This document shows positions 34,822 to 43,036 of a DNA stretch of 64,000 nt, one piece after another. The DNA lies in NCBI RefSeq assembly GCF_007829955.1, contig NZ_VIWX01000002.1, forward strand, positions 620,001-684,000, in the 5' to 3' direction. Origin of the DNA: Saccharopolyspora dendranthemae. Its GTDB lineage: Bacteria; Actinomycetota; Actinomycetes; Mycobacteriales; Pseudonocardiaceae. The position numbers were made by a program, and so were the translations under genes. The notes below the pieces were generated by a model, which did not search any database, was not told where the DNA came from, and worked only from the letters and a program-made list of their open reading frames with translations. Position 1 is the first letter of the stretch, and every line of letters begins with the position of its first letter.

Positions 34822-36495
34822 GTGGCACGGTTGGATGTGGGTTCGGTGGCCTACGCGCTCGCGGACGGTCGTCCGCTGCTGCGTGATGTCTCGTTCAGCG
34901 TCGGCGGGGGAGAGCGGGTCGCGCTGATCGGCGCGAACGGCACCGGGAAGACCACGTTGCTGCGGACCGTCATCGGTGAGCTCGTGCCGGAGTCCGGGGC
35001 GGTGACCCGCGAAGGCAGCCTGGGAGTGATGCGCCAGTTCATCTCCGGCAGCACGGTGCGGGAGTTGCTGCTGTCGGTCGCGCCTCCCCGGATCCGGAGC
35101 GCGGCGGCCGCGCTCGCGCAGGCCGAAGCCGTGATGGAAGACCGCGGGACCGCGGAATCGCAGATGGCCTTCGCCTCGGCGGTCGCCGCGTGGGGCGACG
35201 CGGGCGGTTACGACGCCGAGGTCTTGTGGGACACCTGCTCGGTCGCGGCTCTCGGCGTGCCGTTCGACCTGTGCCGGGACCGCCCGCTGTCCGCTCTTTC
35301 CGGTGGCGAGCAGAAACGTCTCGCGCTGGAGGCGCTGCTGCGCGGCCCGGACGATCTGCTGCTGCTGGACGAGCCGGACAACTCGCTCGACGTCCCGGGC
35401 AAGCGGTGGCTGGAGCAGCAGCTCCGGTCGACCACCAAAGGCGTGCTCTACGTCAGCCACGACCGAGAACTGCTGGCACGCACCGCCACGTCGATCGTCA
35501 CGCTGGAACTCGGTGCCGCGGGCAACACCTCCTGGGAGCACGCGGGCAGTTTCGAGACCTACCGCGAAGCGCGGGAGCAGCGCTTCGAGCGGCTGGACGA
35601 GGCGCGCCGACGGTGGGACGAGGAGCACGCGAAGCTCCGCTCGCTCGTGCTGATGTACAAGCAGAAGGCCGCCTACAACTCCGACATGGCCTCCCGCTAC
35701 CGGGCCGCGCAGACCCGGCTGGCCCGGTTCGAGGAGGCCGGGCCCCCGGAAGAGCAGCCCCGGGAGCAACAGCTCGACATGCGGTTGCGCGGTGGGCGCA
35801 CCGGAAAGCGCGTGCTCACCTGCCGGTCGCTGGAACTGACCGGTTTGATGGGCGCTTTCGACTTCGAGGGCTGGTACGGCGACCGGATCGCCGTGCTCGG
35901 ATCCAACGGGTCGGGTAAGTCGAACCTGCTGCGGCTGCTCGCCGCCGGCGGCAGCGATCCTGCGCCGGAGCAGGAACCGGCTGGGGACGCGGTGATCGAG
36001 CCCGTCGCGCACACGGGTGCCGCTCGGTTGGGAGCGCGGGTGCGACCGGGCGCGTTCGTCCAGAACCGGGGTCGCCCGGACCTCGTCGGCCGCACGCTGC
36101 TGGAGATCTTGCACCGGGGCGATGAGCGCCGCGCGGGCATGCCGCGTGAAGACGCGTCCCGAGTGCTCGCCCGCTACGAGCTCGCCAGATCGGCCGAGCA
36201 GCGCTTCGAATCGCTCTCCGGTGGGCAGCAGGCCAGGTTCCAGATCCTGCTGCTCGAGCTCGGTGGGGCGACGATGCTGCTGCTGGACGAACCCACCGAC
36301 AACCTCGACCTCGTCTCGGCGGAAGCGCTCCAGCGGGCGCTGCGGGAGTACCGGGGAACGGTGCTGGCGGTCACGCACGATCGGTGGTTCGTCCGGGACT
36401 TCGAGCGGTTCCTCGTGTTCGGCGCCGACGGCGACGTGCGTGAGACCAACGAGCCCGTCTGGGACGAGAAGCGCGTCAACAGGCGGAGGAGCTGA
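34822..36495 (+). CDS. ABC-F family ATPase (ribosome protection/resistance type)
   Basis: Its 557 residues contain two ABC ATPase domains and no membrane helices, which is the ABC-F layout. Domain 1 has 'GANGTGKTTLLR', 'LSALSGGEQKRLALEALL' and 'DLLLLDEPDNSLDVPG'. A charged interdomain linker follows near residues 250-310. Domain 2 has 'GSNGSGKSNLLRLL', 'SLSGGQQARFQILLLEL' and 'LLLDEPTDNLD'. GTG 34822 directly follows GGAG with no spacing; TTG 34831 has better spacing and may be the true start. It is followed by TetR and MFS genes, suggesting an antibiotic-response operon; a house-keeping ABC-F role is also possible. Confidence 0.88.
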   Translation: MARLDVGSVAYALADGRPLLRDVSFSVGGGERVALIGANGTGKTTLLRTVIGELVPESGAVTREGSLGVMRQFISGSTVRELLLSVAPPRIRSAAAALAQAEAVMEDRGTAESQMAFASAVAAWGDAGGYDAEVLWDTCSVAALGVPFDLCRDRPLSALSGGEQKRLALEALLRGPDDLLLLDEPDNSLDVPGKRWLEQQLRSTTKGVLYVSHDRELLARTATSIVTLELGAAGNTSWEHAGSFETYREAREQRFERLDEARRRWDEEHAKLRSLVLMYKQKAAYNSDMASRYRAAQTRLARFEEAGPPEEQPREQQLDMRLRGGRTGKRVLTCRSLELTGLMGAFDFEGWYGDRIAVLGSNGSGKSNLLRLLAAGGSDPAPEQEPAGDAVIEPVAHTGAARLGARVRPGAFVQNRGRPDLVGRTLLEILHRGDERRAGMPREDASRVLARYELARSAEQRFESLSGGQQARFQILLLELGGATMLLLDEPTDNLDLVSAEALQRALREYRGTVLAVTHDRWFVRDFERFLVFGADGDVRETNEPVWDEKRVNRRRS

Positions 36496-36498
36496 GCC

Positions 36499-37164
36499 GT
36501 GCCTGCCCGGATCGATCCGCAGAAGCGCCGGCAGCAGGTGGTCGAGGCGGCGTTCCGGCTCGTCGTGGCCGACGGGTGGCAGAACGTGTCGCTGCGGAAG
36601 GTGGCCGACGAATCGGGTCTGAACATCGGTTCGGTGCGTCACTACTTCGACGGGCACGAGGACCTGCTCGCCGCTGCGGCGGAAGAAGCGGGTTCTCGGA
36701 TGGGTCGTCGTCTCTCCGAGCATCCGGTCGATCAGCTGCGCGGACTGCGGGGCGATGCCGCGGTCAACGCGCTGCAAGCGATGGTCGAGGCTGTCCTGCC
36801 CGTTGACGACGCGCGCCGCGAAGAGGCCATCATGGTCGTCGAACTCATCACGGCGTCGCGTACTGTTCCGGTGTTCCGGGCGATGGCCGAGCGCATGGGG
36901 GACGACCTGGCTGCGGTCCTGCGGGAGGCGCTGGACGCGCTCGGAGTGCCCGACGCCGATCTCTCGGCAGCGCAGGTCGCCGCGTTGATCGGGGGTCTGA
37001 CCACCGACGCCGTGACGCCGCACGGGCGTGTCAGCGTCGACCGGATCAGGGCTGTCCTGCGGGCGCAGCTGGAGATGGTGCTGGGACAGGGGAGATCACG
37101 TTGCCGGGATGGTTGTTCGGGCTGCTCGCAGCCGCGTTCGTGCTCTACACCGACGACTACGTGA
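36499..37164 (+). CDS. TetR-family regulator
   Basis: This 221-residue TetR protein (GTG 36499) begins 3 bp after the ABC-F stop. The HTH covers ~25-60 ('LRKVADESGLNIGSVRHYFD'), followed by a BetI-like C-terminal domain. Its last ~20 residues overlap the start of the MFS gene in another frame and look non-conserved, so the overlap may be a late extension. It probably controls this ABC-F/TetR/MFS operon through the palindrome at 34796-34811. Confidence 0.87.
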   Translation: MPARIDPQKRRQQVVEAAFRLVVADGWQNVSLRKVADESGLNIGSVRHYFDGHEDLLAAAAEEAGSRMGRRLSEHPVDQLRGLRGDAAVNALQAMVEAVLPVDDARREEAIMVVELITASRTVPVFRAMAERMGDDLAAVLREALDALGVPDADLSAAQVAALIGGLTTDAVTPHGRVSVDRIRAVLRAQLEMVLGQGRSRCRDGCSGCSQPRSCSTPTTT

Positions 37165-38270
37165 TCGCGGGCATCCTCCCCGAACTGGCGGGGGAGCTCG
37201 GTGTCACCGAAGGTCAGGCCGGGCAGCTGGTGACCGCGTTCTCCGCGACCGTCGCGGTCGCGGCGCCGCTCGCCGCTGTGGCCCTGGCGCGGGTGCCTCG
37301 GCGGCGGTTGTTGGCGGTAGCGCTGCTGACGTTCATCGCGGCGAACGCCGCCGCTGCGATGACCCCGTCGTTCGCGGTCCTGGTGGTGCTGCGAGTGCTC
37401 GCCGCGCTCTCGGCGGCCGCCTGCACACCGGTGCTGTTCGCGTTCGCGGCGCGGCACGCCCCGGAGGAGAAGGTCGGCAGCTACCTCGCCGTCGTCTCGC
37501 TGGGTGTCACCGGCGCGATCGCCGCAGGGGTGCCCGCGGGCACCTGGATCGGCGGAACCTTCGGCTGGCGAGGGACCTTCGCGGCGATGGCGATCGCCGG
37601 AGCGCTCGTGGTCGTGCTCCTGCTCACGACCTTGCCCCGACCCGAGGGCGCCGAGGAAGCGCCTGCGCTGGGCGAGCAGCTGCGCGCTCTGCGACGGCTC
37701 CCGATCGTGCTGGGGCTGCTGGCCAACTGCGTGCTCATGACCGGATCCATGATGATGCTGACCTACCTCGCCCCGTACCTCGCGGAGACGACGACGGCCG
37801 GGGTGGACGAGCGCGCGGTCGCCTTCGGCCTCGCCGGGATCGCCGGCATGGCGGGGATCTGGCTGGGCGGGGTCGCCACCGACCGCTGGGGTGCCGATCG
37901 CGCCCTGCTCTTCGGCGTCACGATGATCGTCGCGGCGATGGTCGCGCTGTGGGCGCTCTGGGCGAGCCGGCCGGCGTCGCTGCCGATCGTGCTCGCCGTG
38001 GCCGCGGTGTGGGGCGGCATGGCGTTCTGGAACTCACCGGCGATCCAAGCCCGGCTGCACCGGCTCGCGGGACCGGTCTCGGGGCAGGCGCTGGCGCTCA
38101 ACACCTCCGGCACCTACCTCGGGGTGTCCCTCGGAGCCGCGGGCGGCGGCGTCATCCTCACCGGTGCCGGGCCCGGAGTCCTGCCGCTCAGCGCGGCGGC
38201 TTTCGCGATCGCCGCGCTGGTGCTGCTCGCCCTGGCGGGCCGCGCCACCCGCGTCGTCGTTCCCGGCTGA
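37101..38270 (+). CDS. MFS multidrug/sugar efflux transporter (Cmx/AraJ-like)
   Basis: This 389-residue, 12-helix DHA1-type permease starts at TTG 37101 after AGGGGAG. Typical elements are 'YTDDYVIAGILPELAGELGV' in TM1 and the glycine-rich TM5 motif 'SLGVTGAIAAGVPAGTWIGG', as in chloramphenicol-resistance and arabinose-export proteins. It is translationally linked to the TetR gene. Its last six bases fall inside a 32-bp direct repeat shared with the benE 3' end, so its C terminus may have been altered by recombination. Confidence 0.9.
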   Translation: MPGWLFGLLAAAFVLYTDDYVIAGILPELAGELGVTEGQAGQLVTAFSATVAVAAPLAAVALARVPRRRLLAVALLTFIAANAAAAMTPSFAVLVVLRVLAALSAAACTPVLFAFAARHAPEEKVGSYLAVVSLGVTGAIAAGVPAGTWIGGTFGWRGTFAAMAIAGALVVVLLLTTLPRPEGAEEAPALGEQLRALRRLPIVLGLLANCVLMTGSMMMLTYLAPYLAETTTAGVDERAVAFGLAGIAGMAGIWLGGVATDRWGADRALLFGVTMIVAAMVALWALWASRPASLPIVLAVAAVWGGMAFWNSPAIQARLHRLAGPVSGQALALNTSGTYLGVSLGAAGGGVILTGAGPGVLPLSAAAFAIAALVLLALAGRATRVVVPG

Positions 38271-38295
38271 GGGCGGTCACTCCGACTGCGGGTCG
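38264..38295. repeat. 32-bp direct repeat, left copy (remnant of a benE 3' end)
   Basis: This stretch is identical over 32 bp to 39361-39392, which contains the last codons and stop of benE. Similarity continues with gaps and substitutions to about 38335 (matching benE codons to about 39436). The copy therefore looks like a decayed benE 3' end, left of the IclR gene. Confidence 0.8.
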
Positions 38296-38361
38296 CGTCC
38301 GAGCGCCAGCGAGACCGACGCCCGCGACCGCGCGTCGGGTGGGGTGGGGTGATCGGCTCCG

Positions 38362-39147
38362 CTACTTCGGTGCGGTGTACGGGCCGAGCCCGGGGGCGAT
38401 GATGCCGGCCGTGCGCGTCAGCTCGGCGGCGATGTCTCCGAGGCGGTCCTCGGTGACCCGGATCGACGGGCCCTGGACGGCGATCGCCGCCACCGCGGTC
38501 TCGCCCCGCAGAACCGGGACGGCGATCGCGCGGACGCCGGGGTTGCGCTCCTCGTCGTTGATGGCCCAGCCGCGTTGCCGCACCAGTTCCAGCTCGGCCT
38601 TGAGCTTCTTGGCCTGAGTGATCGAACGGTCGGTGACGCGCGGGAGGCTGCCGAGGCTCTCGACCTGGTCGTCGATCTCGCCGACGCAGGCGAGCAGGCA
38701 CTTCCCCATGGCCGACACGTGCAGCGGCACGGTGGTCCCGGCGGGCTGGTCGAAGCGCAGCGGCTGCGGTGAGGGTACGTGCAGCGCGACGTGGACGTCG
38801 TTTCCCGCACGGATGCCCAGGTTGATGGATTCGCCTGTGGTGGCGGACAACTCGCGCAGCGCGGGCAGCGCGCGATCGTACCCGAGGCGTTGTGCGGCCT
38901 TCTCGCCGAGCGCTACCAGCGCCGGGCCGAGCTGGTAGCGCTCGGTGATCGGGTCCTGGGCGAGGAGTCCGCGGTCGGCCAGGGTTTTCGCCATCCGGTG
39001 CGCGGTGCTGATGGTGAGTGCCGTCTGGCGTGCCAGTTCGGTGATGCCGAGCGGTTCTCCGCTCTCCTCGAGGGCGCGCATCACCCTCAACGCGCGCTCG
39101 ACGGCCTGTGCTCCGGTCCTCGCCGGAGGAGAAGTCTCCTCGCTCAC
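38362..39147 (-). CDS. IclR-family transcriptional regulator
   Basis: This 261-residue IclR protein starts at GTG 39147. The N-terminal winged helix ('AVERALRVMRALEESGEPLG', then 'ITELARQTALTISTAHRMAK') and the C-terminal GAF-like effector domain ('RNPGVRAIAVPVLRGE', 'VAAIAVQGPSIR') are complete. In several actinobacteria the catechol operon is controlled by an IclR-type CatR, so this is a candidate regulator of the neighbouring cat/ben genes. It lies at the far end of the island and is bracketed by direct repeats, as if inserted or duplicated. A frame to 39327 lacks a better start. Confidence 0.88.
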   Translation of the reverse strand: MSEETSPPARTGAQAVERALRVMRALEESGEPLGITELARQTALTISTAHRMAKTLADRGLLAQDPITERYQLGPALVALGEKAAQRLGYDRALPALRELSATTGESINLGIRAGNDVHVALHVPSPQPLRFDQPAGTTVPLHVSAMGKCLLACVGEIDDQVESLGSLPRVTDRSITQAKKLKAELELVRQRGWAINDEERNPGVRAIAVPVLRGETAVAAIAVQGPSIRVTEDRLGDIAAELTRTAGIIAPGLGPYTAPK

Positions 39148-39360
39148 GGTGGGAATCCTGGCACACGTGCCCTCACGAGGCATCGGTGCGCTGCCCGACG
39201 CCGTGACGGCGCGCACTCGGGATCCCACGATGTGAAATTCCACCCCACGTCGTTCAAGCGGCGGATCTGACCGGCCTGCGACATCGCCGCAGCTCAACGC
39301 GTGATCGCCCAGCAGGCTCGGCGGCATCCCGCTCGTGCTGGACCTGGCGTAGCTCGTGCT

Positions 39361-39392
39361 CGGCTGAGGGCGGTCACTCCGACTGCGGGTCG
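39361..39392. repeat. 32-bp direct repeat, right copy (genuine benE 3' end)
   Basis: Identical to 38264-38295. It includes the benE stop codon (39374-39376) and a few bases beyond, which shows that the duplication boundary lies outside the coding region. Weaker similarity upstream (39330-39360 versus 38217-38263) matches the end of the MFS gene. Confidence 0.8.
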
Positions 39393-40648
39393 GGTTCGGC
39401 GAAATCGGTGCGTTCGAGCGTCAGGGAGACCACGACGCCCGCGATCAGGCCCCAGAAGGCCGCGTTGATGTTGAGCGGGTGCACTCCGGAGACCGTCACG
39501 AGGAACGCGATGAGCGCGCCGAAGCTGAAGCGCGACCGGAACGCGGTGACGAAGGCGCCCTGCAACGCGCGCAACATCGCCAGGCCGCCGAGCACGGCGA
39601 TGAACGCCGGAGGCGTCGCCAGCATGAAGCGCACCAGGGCCGGTGCGAACAGCCCCACCACGATCGCCCCGAGCCCGCACACGATGCCCGCGGTGTACTG
39701 GCGGGAGCGCTCGCAGGAAGCCACCAGCAGCGCGTTCGTCGGCCCGGCCAGGCAGGTCGTGACCGCACCCACCGCGGCCATCGGCAACGACCAGAGCCCG
39801 CACAGGATCGCTGCGACGTTGGTCGGCGGCTCGTGGCCGGCCTGCTCCAGCACCGCGACGCCCTGACCGTTCTGGACCACCAGGACGGTGATCGCCAGGG
39901 GCACGACGAGCTCCACGATCGCCCGCCACGAGAACACCGGTGCCTGGAGCAGCGGCTGCGCGAGCCACGCGCCCTCCTCCAGCTGGAAGCGGCCGGACGC
40001 GGCGACGGTGAGCGCACCGGCGAGCAGCGCGCCGAGGATGGGCGGCATCAGCCGACCGGCCCTCGGGAAGGCGGTCAGCGCGACGAAGACGATGACCATC
40101 GGGACGGCGAGGCCGACGTCCGCGCCCGTGGCGCTGACGAGATCGAGCCCGAAGTGCAGGAACACGCCCGCGACCATCGCCATCACGATGGGCATGGGCA
40201 GGGCGGACATGATCCTGCGGACCCAGCCGGTCAGTCCGATCGCGAGGATGAGCAGCGCGGTGACGACGAACGCGCCGAGCACTTCGGGCCACGTCAGGTG
40301 GTTCAGCGAGGAGCCGACCACGACGGTTCCCGGGATCGTCCAGAAGAAGCACAGCGGTTGCCGGTACACCCAGGACGCGAGGGCGGTGAGCACGCCGTTG
40401 AGGAAGAACACCCCGAACACCCACGACGCCAGCTGGGCCGAGCCGAGTCCGCCCTGGGTGCCCGCGGAGAGGATCACGGCGATGGGGCCGGTGGCGGAGA
40501 ACACCAGCCCGACGATCCCGCCCGCTGCCGACGATCCGCTGAGGTCCCGCAGCACCCGGTGCGGCCGGGTGGCGGGGGAGCCGGGGCGTTCGAACCGCCC
40601 TCGTCCGGTCGTCCTCTCGGTGTCGGCCTCGTCCAGCGTGCTGGTCAA
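39374..40648 (-). CDS. benE: Benzoate/H+ symporter
   Basis: This 424-residue BenE-family permease starts at TTG 40648 after a G-rich ribosome site. It has about 12 hydrophobic segments and typical stretches 'GGIVGLVFSATGPIAVILSAG' near the N terminus and 'AVGAVTTCLAGPTNALLVAS' in the middle. It imports benzoate for the adjacent ben/cat pathway. It follows catC on the same strand but is separated from it by a 13-bp-stem hairpin, so it may have its own promoter or receive read-through only. Confidence 0.93.
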   Translation of the reverse strand: MTSTLDEADTERTTGRGRFERPGSPATRPHRVLRDLSGSSAAGGIVGLVFSATGPIAVILSAGTQGGLGSAQLASWVFGVFFLNGVLTALASWVYRQPLCFFWTIPGTVVVGSSLNHLTWPEVLGAFVVTALLILAIGLTGWVRRIMSALPMPIVMAMVAGVFLHFGLDLVSATGADVGLAVPMVIVFVALTAFPRAGRLMPPILGALLAGALTVAASGRFQLEEGAWLAQPLLQAPVFSWRAIVELVVPLAITVLVVQNGQGVAVLEQAGHEPPTNVAAILCGLWSLPMAAVGAVTTCLAGPTNALLVASCERSRQYTAGIVCGLGAIVVGLFAPALVRFMLATPPAFIAVLGGLAMLRALQGAFVTAFRSRFSFGALIAFLVTVSGVHPLNINAAFWGLIAGVVVSLTLERTDFAEPDPQSE

Positions 40649-40668
40649 GATCCCCCCTCAGACAGGAA

Positions 40669-40701
40669 GATGCCGGGTGCCCACGATCGGCACCCGGCAT
40701 C
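40669..40701 (-). terminator. Hairpin between catC and benE
   Basis: GATGCCGGGTGCC (40669-40681) and GGCACCCGGCATC (40689-40701) form a perfect 13-bp stem with a 7-nt loop in the 86-bp gap. On the minus strand it is followed by a modest T-containing stretch. It probably ends or attenuates the cat transcript. Confidence 0.7.
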
Positions 40702-40734
40702 CGGCGATCGAAAAACGGTGTGTGGAGCGGCGGC

Positions 40735-41016
40735 TCAGTCCGCGATCTTGGACGGGTGCACCGCCAGCGGGGAGACCTCGATGTCCATGTACGGGAACAG
40801 CGGCAGGCCGGACAGCAGCGCGTGCAGCTCGTCGTGGTCGGCGACGTCGAGCACCGAGAAGTTCGCGTACTCGCCCGCGATCCGCCAGATGTGCGGCCAC
40901 TTGCCCTCACGTTGCAGCTTCTGGCTGTAGGCCTTCTCGCGAGCGAGGAGGTCCGCTCGTTCCTCCGGATCCATGTCCGGCGGCAGGTTCACGTCCATGC
41001 GGATGTGGTAAAGCAC
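40735..41016 (-). CDS. catC: Muconolactone delta-isomerase
   Basis: This 93-residue enzyme has the expected length and converts muconolactone to 3-oxoadipate enol-lactone. The conserved start 'MLYHIRMDVNLPPDMDP', 'LQREGKWPHIWRIAGEYAN' and 'VADHDELHALLSGLPLFPYM' are typical of CatC, which assembles as a decamer. It is the third gene of catBAC, 32 bp after catA. Confidence 0.96.
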   Translation of the reverse strand: MLYHIRMDVNLPPDMDPEERADLLAREKAYSQKLQREGKWPHIWRIAGEYANFSVLDVADHDELHALLSGLPLFPYMDIEVSPLAVHPSKIAD

Positions 41017-41048
41017 GAGAGTGTCTCCTGTGGACTGTTGGGGGTTCT

Positions 41049-41900
41049 TCAGGTCGCGGCCGGGTCCAGGACGAATCCGTAGTCGATGGCCTCGCCACCG
41101 TCGACCCGCTTGGGGTCGAGCATCAGCTCGGGCTTGACCGCGGAGGCGATGTCGTCGTCGTTGTGCGCGTCACCCGGGAAGTACAGCTGGGCGGTCAGCT
41201 GCTCGTGGCCCGGAGCGGAGACCTTGACGTGCAGGTGCGCCGGGCGCCAGGCGTGCCAACCGGCCGCGGCGATGAGCTTGCCGCAGGCCCCGTCGGTCGG
41301 GATCTGGTACGGCGCAGGACGAACCGTGCGGATCTCGAAGTTGCCGTCGGCATCGGCGGTGAACGACGCGCGCAGGTTCCACTCCGGGATGCCCGGTGCG
41401 AACTGCGAGTAGTAGCCGTCGGCGTCGGCGTGCCACAGCTCCACCTTCGCCCCGGCCAGCGCCGATCCGTCGGTGGAGGTGACGCGGCCCTTCCAGGTCA
41501 GCGGAGTCCCGGGCTCGTCGTCCCGGATCGGCACCGACCCGCTCGCGCCCTGCTCGGGGGCGTCCGGGACGTAGTAGGGGCCTTCGATGGTGCCCTTGTT
41601 GCCCTCGCGGTGTTCGGTGGCGACGTCCTCCACGACGTGCTCCACCCAGACGTCGAGGAACAGCGGCCACTCGCCGTCTTCGCCGACGCTGATCAGCCAC
41701 GCCTTGAGGGCGTTGAACTCGTCGTAGGTCACCTTGTGCTCGCGGATGGTGGAGTGCACGGCGTCGAGCACCGAGCGGGCGAGCAGGCTGACCCGCTCCG
41801 GCGGTGTGTCCGACACGCCGGAGGGCTTGTCGCTCTTGAACCGCTCGGTCGCGCTGGCTCCGGAAGCGGCGGCGGTGGCCGAGTCGTGTGCGGTGGTCAT
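41049..41900 (-). CDS. catA: Catechol 1,2-dioxygenase
   Basis: This 283-residue intradiol dioxygenase splits catechol to cis,cis-muconate with O2 and non-haem Fe(III). The iron ligands are visible: Tyr110 in 'EGPYYVPDAP', Tyr198 in 'PAPYQIPTDG', and His222 and His224 in 'RPAHLHVKVSA'. The N-terminal helical dimerisation/lipid-binding domain is present. The gene starts at ATG 41900 with AAGGAGG, 32 bp after catB. Confidence 0.97.
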   Translation of the reverse strand: MTTAHDSATAAASGASATERFKSDKPSGVSDTPPERVSLLARSVLDAVHSTIREHKVTYDEFNALKAWLISVGEDGEWPLFLDVWVEHVVEDVATEHREGNKGTIEGPYYVPDAPEQGASGSVPIRDDEPGTPLTWKGRVTSTDGSALAGAKVELWHADADGYYSQFAPGIPEWNLRASFTADADGNFEIRTVRPAPYQIPTDGACGKLIAAAGWHAWRPAHLHVKVSAPGHEQLTAQLYFPGDAHNDDDIASAVKPELMLDPKRVDGGEAIDYGFVLDPAAT

Positions 41901-41932
41901 GGAATCCTCCTTGATTCGTGGTGGGCGGTGGA

Positions 41933-43036
41933 TCAGCGATCCGAGCGGTAGTGCCGGAGCTTGTCGGGATCGATCTCGGCACCGAGGCCGGAGCCGGGGC
42001 GGACGGTGAGTTCACCGTCGCTGATGCGCAGCGGCTCGGCCAGCAGGTCGTCGCTCATGGCGAGGAAGTTGGACAGCTCGCCGGCGCGGTGCGAGGTCAG
42101 CCGGTAGGCGGCGCCGAAGGCCACGCTGCACAGCGAACCGAGCTGGCCGTCGATCTGGTTGCCCATCACGACCTCCAAGCCCAGACCTTCGGCGAGGTGC
42201 TGGGTGCGCTGGGAACCGGTGAACCCGGTGCGCGCGGTCTTGATGCTCAGCGCGGTGGCCGACCCGCCGAGGATCTCGCGGGTGACGTCGGCCGGGGTGA
42301 CGGCGGATTCGTCGGCGATGAAGGGCACGTCGAGCTGCTGCACCAGCCACCGGCGTCCCAGCACGTCGTCGGCCGGGCACAGCTCCTCGGCGAAGAGCAG
42401 GTCGAGGTCGGACATCTCCTTCATCGCGCGCGCCGACTCGGCGGCCGTCCAACCGCGGTTGCCGTCGACGTAGAGCTCGGCGCCGCTGCCCAGGTTCTCG
42501 CGCAACGCGCGCACCACGGCGGTGTCCAGGGAGACCGGGCGTCGCCCGACCTTGACCTTGAACGTCGTGATCCCGTGGGTGTCGCGCATCATCTCGGCCT
42601 CGGCGACCATCGCGGCCGGTTCGTCGAAGCCGAGCATGTGGGAGACCTGCATCCGGTCGGTGTACCCGCCGAGCAGCTCGGTCACCGAGACGTCGAGGCT
42701 GCGGCCCAGCGCGTCCCACATGGCCATGTCGATCGCCGACTTCGCCGTCGGGTTGCCCACGGTGCGGTTGAGCCGCTCGTGGGCGACCTCCCGCTCCACC
42801 AGGCTCAGGCCGATGAGCTGCGGCGCGAAGATCGATTCGATCACCGCGATGATCCCCGCCTGGGTCTCGCCGTAGGTGAACGGCCGCGGCGGCGCTTCGG
42901 CCACCCCGACGATCCCGTCATCGGTGCGCACCCGGACCAGCACGTGCTCGGCGGTGTGCACCTCGCCGGAGGCGAAGCGCAGGGGCTTGCTGTAGGGGAT
43001 GGCGAATGGGATCGCCTCGACCTGGGTGATCTTCAT
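41933..43036 (-). CDS. catB: Muconate cycloisomerase
   Basis: This 367-residue enolase-superfamily enzyme converts cis,cis-muconate to muconolactone. Catalytic landmarks: 'TFKVKVGRRP' (KxK lysine), Mg2+-binding Asp in 'LYVDGNRGW', Glu in 'LFAEELCP' and Asp in 'PFIADESAVT'. I start at ATG 43036, which overlaps the upstream LysR gene's stop by 4 bp (ATGA); a longer frame to 43132 is rejected because it would run into that gene. Confidence 0.96.
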   Translation of the reverse strand: MKITQVEAIPFAIPYSKPLRFASGEVHTAEHVLVRVRTDDGIVGVAEAPPRPFTYGETQAGIIAVIESIFAPQLIGLSLVEREVAHERLNRTVGNPTAKSAIDMAMWDALGRSLDVSVTELLGGYTDRMQVSHMLGFDEPAAMVAEAEMMRDTHGITTFKVKVGRRPVSLDTAVVRALRENLGSGAELYVDGNRGWTAAESARAMKEMSDLDLLFAEELCPADDVLGRRWLVQQLDVPFIADESAVTPADVTREILGGSATALSIKTARTGFTGSQRTQHLAEGLGLEVVMGNQIDGQLGSLCSVAFGAAYRLTSHRAGELSNFLAMSDDLLAEPLRISDGELTVRPGSGLGAEIDPDKLRHYRSDR

